Source of the DNA: Actinostola sp. cb2023
Taxonomy: Eukaryota > Cnidaria > Anthozoa > Actiniaria > Actinostolidae
Length of the DNA stretch: 64,000 nt
Direction: 5' to 3'
Assembly: GCA_033675265.1 (NCBI GenBank)
Contig: JAUJYZ010000588.1
Location: 22,501 to 86,500 of the forward strand
In this document: piece by piece, positions 9,157 through 21,500 of the stretch
Numbering within the stretch: position 1 is the first letter of the stretch
How the letters are laid out: every line of letters begins with the position of its first letter
Notes under the pieces: generated by a model
Told to the model about the DNA's origin: nothing
The model's database searches: none
The model's input: only the letters and a program-made list of their open reading frames with translations
Translations under genes and position numbers: made by a program

Positions 9157-11259
9157 CAATAGAACGCACCCATAGGGTACGTCTTATGTCGTGGACAGTG
9201 CTGATTGATTGAACGGAGGGGTTGTCACGTGACCACTTAGTGCAAGTCCCCTATTATCAAGTACTATAGCACAGTCACGTGTTAGTTGTACAGAATCTCC
9301 ATGGTAATGCGAGACACAGGTAACCCAATTACGATTAAATAGACTTAATATTGAAATATTTTAGAATAAAAGTTGTAACCTTTCTAAGCTAATGGATAGA
9401 TAACTGGACTTTAATTTATGTGTCTTGTTTGGAATAAAATTACTCGACATAAATCAGACGGTAATCACGTGGTACTAAAGCAATGTTCTTGTGAGGGAAA
9501 TAATGTTAATGGACTCTGAGTTGGGCGGGGGTAACTAGAGGGTCTGAATGGGATTAAACTGACTACTGACAAACGGCATTAAAAATAACTGTTAACTGAC
9601 AAATAAAACTTCACTGTCCGAACTGAAAATCGAAGTATCAAACACATTCAATGAGGCATTATCATGTAATTTCAAAATTAGTAAAAATGTGAAGTTTGGA
9701 AAAGATCGCTTCACAAATTGCGAAGATATGAATTTTCAAAAATCGAAATTTTATATGAAAACCTTTGGAAATTTACGCTTGGAGGCAACTCTTGCCCTAC
9801 CCTGGTTCCAGAGGCTACTATTGTTTTGACAAATTTTGCAGTTTTCTCCAAAGTTTTATATAAACATTTTCAACTGAAATAAATGTCGACGCGACGCCGG
9901 TAGTGTTCAAAATGTCGCTTACTGTCTTTGATTCCTTTTCTAAATGCCCGATGAAATGAGCTCGAAGGGTCAGGCCAAAATGAGCCTGACTCGGGCCAAA
10001 GCGACATCAACTCTATTGTTATATTCGAGAACAGAGATTCATAATTCGTTCTAAATTTTGCATTTTCGAGTCAGTTAATATTTGATATACTTTGATTTGA
10101 AAATTGTTCAATTTTAGACTTTACTTGCCCTTTAACAAATAACCGATAGTTTGTCATGATCATGGTATGTCCTCTGATAGACCACGCTCAAGCATGTTAT
10201 GGCATGTTTGTTATAGCAATGTTAATTTTACAGATAATCGGATTGAGAATACGATTCTTTCTGTTGTATTTCGATTTCAGTAGAGCATTGACATGATAAT
10301 GAAATGGAAATGTTTGGAACAAAAAGCTCTTATTCCCAAAGGTTTTGAATTAGGTTAAAGAATGTTAGCATTGCGTTAGCCGATTTTGTCTATTGTCGTG
10401 AAAACTGTTTGATTGACGTCCACCAAAAGTCAACTTTGTCGTCGAGACAAATGTAGCTTTCGGCGCGTGTTACTGAGAACGAGTGTAACAAATCACCGAT
10501 AGTTTGTCATGGTATGTCCTCTGATAGACCACGTTCAAGCATGGTAAGGCTAATTTTACAGCTATCTCCATCAAGTTTTAAACCTATGAAGTTAATGTTT
10601 TGACATCAAGTGACATTTAGGTGTTTTGATATTGTTAGCTTGATGTTGTTGACATTTGGTGGTCACGTGACCTAAAAGCCAAGGAAAACATAAATTTAAA
10701 AATGGGCTCACGGTTGTTATAGATTTCTAAAATCTTTTGATGTGAAATTGTTGCATATGAAGTCTTTGATAATATTCCGTTTGGATTGGATGTCCATCAA
10801 TTGTTGAAAACGAAATAATCCATAAAACAAGGCAATATTTGCATATTTGCATTTTTCTCAAGAACAAGAAGCAAAAGTCATGCAATCCAAGCAGGATCTT
10901 ATTAAGTATATTATAGACCGAGTGCAATAATGGCCGAGTAATTTGTATAAATTGAGAAACATTACGAGTTTAGGAAATGTAATATCATTTTTTGCAAGAC
11001 CATACATATTCTAGTAATACACCAAAAGCCCATCAATTTTAAGGACGTTCGCGGGCAATTGAAGTTATAATGTCAATTTTCTGAAACTTGGCATACAGAT
11101 ACTCTATCGTATTAGAGTTAAAAAACTGAAATACAAAATGTGGGTCACCGTGTTCGTTTTTGAGCTACACGCCGAGCAAAACTGATGATTTTGAAGAGAA
11201 ATTTGAATTCTAGCAATTGCATGAAAACGAGGCTAGTCAGTCCAAAACGCAATTTCCCA
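9157..11259. other. Gene-free stretch
   Basis: AT-rich sequence of 2.1 kb. The only structure I see is a direct duplication of about 60 bp (GATAGTTTGTCATG..., TATGTCCTCTGATAGACCAC) at 10146-10198 and 10498-10543. No exon can be supported. Confidence 0.5.
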
Positions 11260-11578
11260 TGGACCTTTCCGTAGTTGCCCAGAATGCTTCATAATTCTGC
11301 GCGTGCAAGCGAGGTCAGGGATAAAAAATATTTAGAATTGATTGTGTATTGAGGAAAATATGACTACTGTAACGAATCAAGAACAGGAAAATTGTTTTTT
11401 CTTTGCTTGAGAATTTGCATCTATCTTTGTGATTCTTCTTACGCACTTTTAATTTAAAAGTCTAAGTTTTTTACTGAATTTCTTCATTCTCTCTTAATAT
11501 TTTCGATCTACTTTTATCCCTGACCTCGCTTGCACGCGCAGAATCATGAAGCATTCTGGGCAACTACGGAAAGGTCCA
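11260..11578. mobile_element. MITE with about 68-bp TIRs
   Basis: Inverted ends TGGACCTTTCCGTAGTTGCC with arms reaching GACCTCGCTTGCACGCGCAG on both sides, 319 bp in total. Its flanks resemble, in inverted orientation, sequence at about 33340-33430 that lacks the element, which supports a discrete insertion. Confidence 0.8.
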
Positions 11579-11869
11579 TACAAATCTTTGTGATTTCAAT
11601 TCGCTAACTTTTCACGTTTTTGTAGAATCACTCTAAGATTTAGGTTTGTTTTTGTTATTATACTCTTTGAAACGATCGATGTACTATATTACTAACTACA
11701 AAATAAATGATATTTACTGATTATATTTGTAAAGCGCTTTTGACGACTCGATGACGCAAACCACAGAACAATTTTGACGACGATTCTGACTAAATAGCTA
11801 CAAAACATAATTACACAGGCAGCCCAACTAGTGCCGCTGGCTACTCGCAGTACTCGCCTAATGGCAACT

Positions 11870-12361
11870 ATGTCTTGTGATGAGTGAATTCTGACATGAT
11901 CAGTGAGATGGATTTTATGGAAAAAAAATATCACAGCAATGACATTGGAATGGCTTCTTTCCAGTACGACTTTGTAGATGCTCTGTAAGGGATGTCTTGT
12001 GCCGAAATGTTTTGTCACAAAAAAGACATTTGTATGGCTTCTCTCCAGTTTGAATTCTGAGATGAATTGTGAGATGGCTTTTGTTGCCAAACTTTTTATC
12101 ACAATAAGTACATTGGAATGGCTTCTCACTAGTATGAATTTTGAGATGATCATGGAGATAGCGTTTGAAGCTAAATTGTTTTATCACAGTAAGAACATTC
12201 AAATGGCTTCTCTCCACTATGAATTTTGAGATGATTAGTGAGATGCTGTTTGCGCACAAACTTTTTATCACAGTAAGAACATTCAAATGGCTTCTCTCTA
12301 GTAGTATGAATTTTGAGATGATCATGGAGATAGCGTTTGCGGCCAACCTTTTTATCACAAT
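11870..12361 (-). pseudogene. 3' end of gene A zinc-finger array, split off by an insertion
   Basis: The minus strand contains further C2H2 finger units ([40 protein letters not shown]) in several frames because of small indels, and ends with a tail ([19 protein letters not shown]) that matches the 3' end of gene C. It is therefore the severed end of the array at 14105-15365, not a separate gene. One shared indel (AAATTGTTTTATCACAG) is present in units on both sides of the insertion. Several frameshifts make it non-functional as read. Confidence 0.8.
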
Positions 12362-14104
12362 GACTGGGAGCAGTGAGTTGGTGCTCAAAAGCGTCACAAA
12401 ATGATTTTTTTTGAAAATACAAAATATGCAATTTCGTTTATGTAAAATTGTAGACAATAACGAAGAACATCAGAATCGATATTTTTCATTTATTATTATT
12501 AAAATAACATCCATTATCCTGGCCATCAATGGAATAATCCGCGTGTGGCCTGGTAACGAGTCTAAACACATCTTATTCTATTTGTGAAAAACTGCTATAA
12601 ATTTTAGCATGATCATAAAATATTAGTGTTAAATACGAGAATTAAGGTAATTGTTTTGCATTGCTCACGCTTTATTGCGCACGATTCTGAAGCTTGCGCA
12701 GCTTGCGCACATTGGAGACCATTGGAAATCGTTAACTATTTCAAGCGTAACTGACGTTTTTTCAAAATAAATCGAAAACGAGAATGGTGGCCCCCATTTT
12801 TTGAGTTCTTTAATAATCGGTGCTGCGTATTATATATCGAAATATGAAGGAACGTTTATTGGATAAATTTTCAAACATTTAGATGAGAATATAGTTAAAG
12901 CGTACGATTTCTGGACGCACATACTTGCTTTTTATCGTTAATATTTCAACAATCGTAGTCATTCAATTACTTTGATTGATTTAGTAGAAGTAAACTTAGA
13001 ATTATATGTAATCTATGTTGTAAGGAAGTTCTTTGGACCGAGAAAAAAGGTTTTTCATTACAACTTCCGGTTGCTACCTCATTTCTATACACCTATAAAT
13101 TGATATATTTGAAGAGCATCTAGCGCGAAATCAAGAATGGTGACCCCCTCTTTTTATTGCAGTTTTTAAATGTCCATTACATAATTAATGTCCATGCAAA
13201 GTTTCAGAACAAAGTTATTGGCAAAACTTATTTTAAGGAATTATAAAGAGCCGAAAAGGTTTTGCGTGACTACGTGTTGTATTATGCAAATCATTGGCCT
13301 TTGTGTCGACAAAAAATTCAGGAAACTTCCTAGGTTAACAGAAAAATAAAATTAACCAGTGTAAGATATTTTTTACCGCCATACTATTATTTGCTGAATG
13401 GACAACTTGCTCCCAACGATCTGTTGAAATCCTGATTGAAGTACTGGCATTAAAGCGCGAAATTTGAAAGATAAATGATGTTTTGATTGTATTTTTTGTC
13501 TGTCGACAGATGCATTCAGTCAACTTTGATGTTATATAATTACTGAAGTATAAGTCCGATTTTAAACAGAGGAACGCCAAATTGTTAAGAAATTAATGGA
13601 CTTTATATTGTTCTGTATAGTTTCTGATTTTCTATCTAGGTTTGAATTTTTTTTCGTCAAAACATATATTTATGTAGAAAATCGGAACAAAAGGGGAAAC
13701 CTAATCTTTCATTGAAAACTTCCGCAATAATCTACAAACCAAAACGTCTTTTAAGGAATTGACACTAAATATGTTTTTCTCTCATATCTCTACTTATTCT
13801 AGCAGCAGCACATTTTTATTCGACTCTATTATAAAGACGAAGTTCAGTGAGACAGCCGTGTACAGCTCTAAATATGTGACGGGGGACATGCTAATTTTAT
13901 ACAGTCCTTCCTAATTGCATATCCAGATTTCACTCTAAATACAGTTTTATAGTTTTGTTTTTGCTTACTAAGCGATAATTTTATCATTTCTTGTCAAAAT
14001 TGTGCTGAAATAATTGTCATTTCTCTACCCGATTACAGTAAGATCATCATGACAATTCAAACGTTCCACAAAAGTTGACTTTGGGCACCAGCTCACTGCT
14101 CCCA
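12362..14104. mobile_element. 1.74-kb TIR element inserted in the zinc-finger array
   Basis: Inverted ends TGACTGGGAGCAGTGAG(T/C)TGG, about 28 bp, bracket 1743 bp. The left flank ends TTTTATCACA and the right flank resumes GTAAGAACATTCAAATG, which together restore the normal finger sequence (TTATCACAGTAAGAACATTC). No transposase frame is visible; the longest open frame (about 80 codons, 13335-13580 minus) is unrecognised. A target duplication is not evident beyond one or two bases. Confidence 0.8.
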
Positions 14105-15365
14105 GTCAGTAAGAACATTCAAATGTCTTCTCTCTAGTGTGAATTTTGAGATGATCATAGAGATCGCGTTTGAAGTTAAATTTTTTAACACAGTAAGAAC
14201 ATCCAAATGGCTTCTCTCCAGTATGAATTCTGAGATGAGCAGTGAGATGGTGTTTGCGGCCAAATTTTTATCACAGTAAGAACATTCAAATGACTTCTCT
14301 TCAGTATGAATTATGAGATGATCATGGAGATAGCGTTTGAAGCTAAATTGTTTTATCACAGTAAGAACATTCAAATGGCTTCTCTCCACTATGAATTTTG
14401 AGATGATCTTGGAGATAGCGTTTGCGGCCAAACTTTTTATCACAGTAAGAACATCCAAATGGCTTCTCTCCAGTATGAATTCTGAGATGATTAGTGAGAT
14501 GCTGTTTGCGCACAAACTTTTTATCACAGTAAGAACATTCAAATGGCTTCTCTCTAGTAGTATGAATTTTGAGATGATCATGGAGATAGCGTTTGCGGCC
14601 AAACTTTTTATCACAGTAAGAACATTCAAATGTCTTCTCTCTAGTGTGAATTTTGAGATGATCATAGAGATCGCGTTTGAAGTTAAATTTTTTAACACAG
14701 TAAGAACATCCAAATGGCTTCTCTCCAGTATGAATTCTGAGATGAGCAGTGAGATGGTGTTTGCGGCCAAACTTTTTATCACAGTAAGAACATTCAAATG
14801 ACTTCTCTTCAGTATGAATTATGAGATGATCATGGAGATAGCGTTTGAAGCTAAATTTTTTAACACAGTAAGAACATTCAAATGGCTTCTCTCCAGTATG
14901 AATTCTGAGATGAGCAGTGAGAAGGCTTTTGTGGCCAAACTTTTTAACACAGTAAGAACATTCAAATGGCTTCTCTCCAGTGTGTTTGCCATTTCCATGA
15001 AGGTGACTTTCTACAATCTCTTGAGAACGTGAATTAACATCATCGGTGGGCGATTCTGTTGCTTGAGTGCTGTTTTCAACTGATTCCTTTTCAGATGGTA
15101 AATCTAATTCCTCTAAAATACTCAACATTGATACACGTTCATCCATGTGGACAGCAGAAGCATTTTTCAACGAATTCCCATCAACTGTATCAACTGAATT
15201 ATGATCCCTGTCAGCTACAACTGTTGGATGTGGTTGACTTGCATCATCCATGTTGTTGCCAGTTAAACCTGTATCGATGTACATAGAAGAACAGCCATTA
15301 CTACAGCCATAATCATCTGTGTATATTATTGGTTGACCAAATATGATGTTGTATTCTATTGAACC
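14105..15365 (-). CDS. Gene A last exon: acidic linker plus C2H2 zinc fingers
   Basis: The minus-strand exon opens in phase 0 after TTCATTTCAG at 15366-15368 and stays open to a stop at 14343 (340 codons). An acidic linker ([25 protein letters not shown]) leads to seven intact C2H2 fingers (CSYCxKKFxxKxxLxxHLxxH) joined by TGEKPF-type linkers, then an eighth ended by a 1-base insertion (CDKTI-stop). More finger units follow out of frame to 14105, where the TIR element cuts in. Tandem TGEKPF fingers bind DNA in known proteins, so a nuclear DNA-binding role is inferred. Relative to B and C the linker lacks the segment KERCSIATQ. The upstream exon is inferred to be 30289-30615. Confidence 0.85.
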
Positions 15366-15828
15366 CTGAAATGAAGTACAATAACAATATATCAATGTAT
15401 ATTAATATCAAAAACCCACACAATTGTTCAGTTATTAATAATACGATGGGATCATCTTTGTAATACTCAGTGTATTTGTTAAGTTTTAGAAAAACAGACA
15501 CAAATTTGACAGCCTTGAATGCAGTAATGACCAGATGATGCGTGACTAGCGTTAATGACGGACGTGTTTTTTCCGTGTCCTGCAATTTGAGAGTTTATTT
15601 GCTCTTCTATTGCATATTTCTTGTATTTTCTTTAATGAATCATGTTAATATGTCTGGGATCGGAGAACTAGATCGAAAGCTACCAAAGGAAAATCTACCT
15701 CTGAAGAGATAGAAGCTGGCTCTGATTTCGTCACTCGGGGTTGTTGGAGAGCTAATAATAATAATCTTAAAATTATTAATAATAATAATTTTAAGTGGGT
15801 ATACAAGGTACTTCAAGTTCAAGAGCGA
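15366..15828 (-). other. Gene A intron, 3' part conserved in B and C
   Basis: About 150 bases upstream of the acceptor match, on the minus strand, the block at 43975-44070 near gene B and 60840-60895 in gene C (GTCAAATTTGTGT, CTGAGTATTACAAAGA, GATCCCATCG). The rest is unique AT-rich sequence with a small (AAT)n hairpin near 15750-15795. Confidence 0.7.
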
Positions 15829-17688
15829 ATGTTTAAGAGTGGATGCCAGTAAGGATCGAGACTATTTCGTCAACTCAAAAAAATCGAATTTAATTTTCCT
15901 TCACCATATCATTCCTTTCGATGACCTATTTTAGGGAAAAATACTAAAAAGTTCCAGCGATTTTTATTTTAGGAGAAATTTCCAGTTTTTAAAAACCTGT
16001 CTGTCGACTTAAAATTTTCGGCTAAATAATAAGCCAACTTTGAACAGTCGGTGTGTGTTCACCTCTAGCACTACATCAATGACATTAAGTACACTTAATA
16101 AACGTTTCATGGGCTTTTTTACTGGATAATGTATTTTTCTGTAACTTCTGTAGTTATTTTTCAAATTTGGTTTTAAAAAGGTATACTGAGCGCCATGAAC
16201 GGAACGTTGAAATATAGGCAATGTTTGAGATACGAAAAAGGAATCTGGTACATACATTTTTGAAGACAACGCCATGTCCTAGGAAAGCTTCACGTTTACT
16301 CTTTCAGTTTAGAAAGTTTCAAGCTTGGGAATTTAATGTAGCATTTTTGAGAAATAAAACTATTATGCTTGGGACTGCCAAAATTAGCATAATTTTCGTC
16401 CTGTCGCGGACATTTTTGTCATCCAAACACAAAACCTAACGCCAAAACACGACTATCTTGCATTTTTAGTTGATTGCTGCTGATGTAAAGCAATGTTCGA
16501 GTCAATAGGAATGATTTTCAACATGTTTGTGTTTCGAGAGTCGTAAATAACTCTCGCAAAAGTTAAAATTAGCATAGATGGTCGATCTGATTACAGCAAA
16601 ATACGAATTTTGTTTAAACAACGTTTATACGAAATTCCACCCATTCAAGCAAGTATGAATTCTGTTTAGTATTATATTTTATGATAAAAACTATTATTTC
16701 ATGCCGCAAAAGTTTTATTCGAAGGGCAGTGGCGTGACTTGCAGCAGTTACATTGCGTTTCATAATTGGCTTGTCAACAAAGTGGAGCATCGTGTCAAAA
16801 TATCCGAACTCTTCATGATAAAGCGCCAGTTTGAACTAGAAATCAGTGCAATTGTTTGTAAATCTTATTTGGAGCAAACTCTAAGCATTTTAGAGTGAAG
16901 AACCACAATTTTGGGAAACGGTGTTTATTTGATCAATGAATCTGCTAATTGTCACTATTTTAGGAGCTTATGTGGCTGAAATAGCTCAAATATGGTTGAA
17001 AATAACTCTTATTAACTCCAAGATTGTTATCAGTTGGCAGCGATCAACTAAAAGTGCAAGATAGTCGTGTTTTGGAATTAAGTTTTGTGTTTTAACGACA
17101 AAAATGTCCGCCACAGGACGAAAATTATGCTAATTTTGGCAGTCCCAAGCATAATAGTTTTATTTCTCAAAAATGCTACATTAAATTCCCAAGCTTGAAA
17201 CTTTCTAAACTGAAAGAGTAAACGTGAAGCTTTCCTAGGACATGGCGTTGTCTTCAAAAATGTATGTACCAGATTCCTTTTTCGTATCTCAAACATTGCC
17301 TATATTTCAACGTTCCGTTCATGGCGCTCAGTATACCTTTTTAAAACCAAATTTGAAAAATAACTACAGAAGTTACAGAAAAATACATTATCCAGTAAAA
17401 AAGCCCATGAAACGTTTATTAAGTGTACTTAATGTCATTGATGTAGTGCTAGAGGTGAACACACACCGACTGTTCAAAGTTGGCTTATTATTTAGCCGAA
17501 AATTTTAAGTCGACAGACAGGTTTTTAAAAACTGGAAATTTCTCCTAAAATAAAAATCGCTGGAACTTTTTAGTATTTTTCCCTAAAATAGGTCATCGAA
17601 AGGAATGATATGGTGAAGGAAAATTAAATTCGATTTTTTTGAGTTGACGAAATAGTCTCGATCCTTACTGGCATCCACTCTTAAGTCC
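15829..17688. mobile_element. Long-TIR palindromic element flanked by TTAA
   Basis: Two arms of about 650 bp, 15833-16485 and 17035-17684, are near-perfect reverse complements around a spacer of about 550 bp. The ends GAGTGGATGCCAGTAAGG are directly flanked by TTAA on both sides. Both arms carry the same 88-codon open frame (16009-16275 minus, 17242-17508 plus) with no visible difference; it matches no family I know and may be incidental. An unrecognised 65-codon frame lies in the spacer (16701-16898). No transposase is seen. Confidence 0.8.
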
Positions 17689-17787
17689 TTTATAGAATTC
17701 TATTACTAAACGAGTTGATGATTTGGCTGACAAAGTGTTGTTCTAAAAGGCAAGTCTGGAATAAACAAAGAGTCACCCTCTTCAGAT

Positions 17788-17789
17788 AA

Positions 17790-17850
<61 letters not shown>

Positions 17851-17852
17851 TA

Positions 17853-17897
<45 letters not shown>
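17788..17897. repeat. (TTA)n microsatellite
   Basis: About 36 ATT trinucleotides with one ATATTT interruption, ending where the LINE fragment begins. Confidence 0.95.
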
Positions 17898-17899
<2 letters not shown>

Positions 17900-17908
17900 A
17901 TAGTCAAA

Positions 17909-18343
17909 AATACATCGATAATCATGATGCCAAACTTTTACAACTCGACAAAGACCTCAAGAACGCCACCAGCGACATGAAAGAACTACAAAGCTCATCA
18001 TCAAAGCTCACTGATAAGGCAACTTATCTTGAAAATCAAAGCCGCAGAAATCACCTACGAATTGATGGTATTAATTCACGAGCAAAAAAAAAAAAACGAA
18101 TCATGGGATATGATATGACGGAGGAAAATGTGAAGGAAACTCTTGTACAGGAGCTAGAACTCGACTGTACTCCAGAGATTGAACGTGCTCATCGACCTGG
18201 TCCTTAGAGACGTTGTGATGGGACACCGGCTAGAGATAAACCCAAGACAGTTGTATGTATATTCTACGACTGGAAGCTAAAGGAGCGAATCAAAAATGAT
18301 CTGAAATTACAAAACAATGTATGGATTGTCCGCTGCTCCATAC
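17909..18343 (+). pseudogene. LINE ORF1-like fragment (L1/transposase_22-type)
   Basis: The frame reads YIDNHDAKLLQLDKDLKN, a heptad-like coiled coil, then TYLENQSRRNHLRIDGI, EENVKETLVQELELD and EIERAHRPG. After an in-frame stop at 18205 it continues RDKPKTVVCIFYDWKLKERI. This order (coiled coil, YLENQSRRNNLRI-like motif, EIERAHRVG, RPRxIVxKFxxxKxRE) is the known layout of L1-type ORF1 RNA-binding proteins. The nonsense codon, a poly(A)-like insertion in the middle (18085-18096) and loss of both ends show it is dead. It lies in the apparent intron of gene A. Confidence 0.75.
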
Positions 18344-18509
18344 ATTTCTTTGTAAAGTCTAGCATATTTGAGTGGCCGTAAGTCCTTCAATATTGACTCG
18401 ATTAACCCAAACTTTGGGATTTTCCTTCACTCGATGTGCTCTGTCTGGCTATGTGGGTCTTGAGTGTTGATTATCACAATTTAGGGATTCGTACCCAGTC
18501 TCCGACGAT

Positions 18510-21500
18510 ATGAAACACGACAATGGGGGACACTGTTACGCAGTAAAGTCAAATAATGATGGGTTCTCTGTGGTGTGTCATGCGGTACACTGTAACACAT
18601 TAAACTCAAATAATGATGGGTACCCTATGGTGTGTGATGGGGTACACTGTAACACAGTAACGTCAAATAATGATGGGCTCCCTGTGGTGTGTCATAGGCT
18701 CCACTGTAACACAATAAAGTCAAATAATGATGGGTTCACTGTGGTGTGTCATGGGGTACACTGTAACACAGTAAAGTCAAATAATGATGGGTGCCCTGTG
18801 GTGTGTCATGGGTTACACTGTAACACAGTAAAGTCAAATAATGATGGGTTCCCTGTGGTGTGTCATAGGCTCCACTGTAACACAGTAAAGTCAAATAATG
18901 ATGGGTTCCCTGTGGTGTGTCATAGGCTCCACTGTAACGCAGTAAAGTCAAATAATGATGGGTTCCCTGTGGTGTGTCATAGGCTCCACTGTAACGCAGT
19001 AAAGTCAAATAATGATGGGTGTCCTGTGGTGTGTCATAGGCTCCACTGTAACACAATAAAGTCAAATAATGATGGGTTCACTGTGGTGTGTCATGGGGTA
19101 CACTGTAACACAGTAAAGTCAAATAATGATGGGTGCCCTGTGGTGTGTCATGGGTTACACTGTAACACAGTAAAGTCAAATAATGATGGGTTCCCTGTGG
19201 TGTGTCATAGGCTCCACTGTAACACAGTAAAGTCAAATAATGATGGGTTCCCTGTGGTGTGTCATAGGCTCCACTGTAACGCAGTGAAGTCAAATAATGA
19301 TGGGTTCCCTGTGGTGTGTCATAGGCTCCACTGTAACACAGTAAAGTCAAATAATGATGGTTCCCTGTGGTGTGTCTTAGACTCCACTGTAACACAGTAA
19401 AGTCAAATAATGATGGGTTCACTGTGGTGTGTCATAGGCTCCACTGTAATACAGTAAAGTCAAATAATGATGGGTTCCCTGTGGTGTGTCATAGGCTCCA
19501 CTGTAACACAGTAAAGTCAAATAATGATGGGTTCCCTGTGGTGTGTCATAGGCTCCACTGTAACACAGTAAAGTCAAATAATGATGGGTTCCCTGTGGTG
19601 TGTCATAGGGTACACTGTTACGCAGTAAAGTCAAATAATAATGGGTTCACTGTGGTGTGTCATGTGGTACACTGTTACGCAGTAAAGTCAAATAATGATG
19701 GGTTCCCTGTGGTGTGTCATGATGTACACTGTAACACAGTAAAGTCAAATAATGATGGGTTCCCTGTGGTGTGTCATGGGGTACACTGTAATAAAGTAAA
19801 GTCAAATAATGATGGGTTCACTGTGGTGTGTCATGATGTACACTGTTACGCAGTAAAGTCAAATAATGATGGATTCTCTACGTGTGTGTCATGGGTACAC
19901 TGTAACACAATAAAGTCAAGTAATGATGGGTTCCCTGTGGTGTGTCATGTGGTACACTGTAACACAGTAATGTCAAATAATGATTGGTTCCTTGTGGTGT
20001 GTCATGTGGTACACTGTAACACAGTAATGTCAAATAATGATGGGTTCCCTGTGGTTTGTCTTGGGGTACACTGTAACACAGTAAAGTCAAATGATGGGTA
20101 CCCTGTGGTGTGTGATGGGGTACACTGTAACACAGTAATGTAACGTCAAATAATGATGGGTTCCCTGTGGTGTGTCTTGGGGTACACTGTAACACAGTAA
20201 TGTCAAATAATGATGGGTTCCCTTGTGGGGTTTCATGTGGTACACTGTACCACAGTATAGTCAAATGATGGGTACCCTGTGGTGTGTCATTGGGGTACAC
20301 TGTAACACAGTAAAGTCAAATAATGATGGTTTCCTGTGGTGTGTCTTAGGGTACACTGTAACACAGTAACGTCAAATAATGACGGGTTCCCTGTGGAGTG
20401 TCATGGTGTACACTGTAACTCAGTAAAGTCAAATAATGATGGGTTCCCTGTAGTGTGCCATATGGGGTACACTGTAACACAGTAAAGTCAAATAATGATG
20501 GGTTCCCTGTGCTGTGTCATGGGGTACACTGTAACTCAGTAAAGTCAAATAATGATGGGTTCCCTGTGGTGAGTCATGTGGTACACTGTAACACAGTAAA
20601 GTCAAATAATGATGGGTTCCCTGTGCTGTGTCATGGGGTACACTGTAACTCAGTAAAGTCAAATAATGATGGGTTCCCTGTGGTGTGCCATATGGGGTAC
20701 ACTGTTACACAGTAAAGTTAAATAATGATGGGTTCCCTGTGGTGTGCCACATGGGGTACACTGTTACACAGTAAAGTTAAATAATGATGGGTTCACTGTG
20801 GTGTGTCACGGGTACAGTGTAACACAGTAAACTCAAATAATGATGGGTTCCCTGTGGTGTGTGCCATATGGGGTACACTGTTACACAGTAAAGTTAAATA
20901 ATGATGGGTTCACTGTGGTGTGCCATATGGGGTACACTGTTACACAGTAAAGTTAAATAATGATGGGTTCACTGTGGTGTGTCACGGGTACAGTGTAACA
21001 CAGTAAACTCAAATAATGATGGGTTCCCTGTGCTGTGTCATGGGGTACACTGTAACACAGTAAAGTCAAATAATGATGGGTTCACTGTGGTGTGCCATAT
21101 GGGGTACACTGTAACACAGTAAAGTCAAATAATGATGGGGTCCCTGTGGTGTGCCATATAGGGTACACTGTTACACAGTAAAGTCAAATAATGATGGGTT
21201 CCCTGTGGTGTATCATAGGGTACACTTTACAGTAAAGTCAAATAATGATGGGTTCCCTGTGGTGTATCATAGGGTACACTGTACAGTGAAGTCAAATAAT
21301 GATGGGTTCCCTCTGGTGTGTTATCGGGTACACTGTAACACAGTAAAGTCAAATAATGATGACATCCCTGTGGTGTGTCATGGATACACTGTAACACACT
21401 AAAGTCATATAATGATGGGTGCCCTGTGGTGTTTCTTGGGGTACACTGTAACACAGTAAAGTCAAATAATGATGGGTTCCCTGTGGTGAGTCATGTGGTA

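Noticed and set aside
14337..14801. Plus-strand frames of 72-154 codons opposite the finger arrays ([13 protein letters not shown] repeats; also near 12000, 45900 and 56600)
   Set aside because: Antisense shadows of tandem zinc-finger DNA; same repeat in every finger array.
16009..17508. Two genes for the same 88-residue protein in the palindrome arms
   Set aside because: The frames are simply the two arms of one inverted repeat; no family match or gene signals, so listed only inside the repeat feature.
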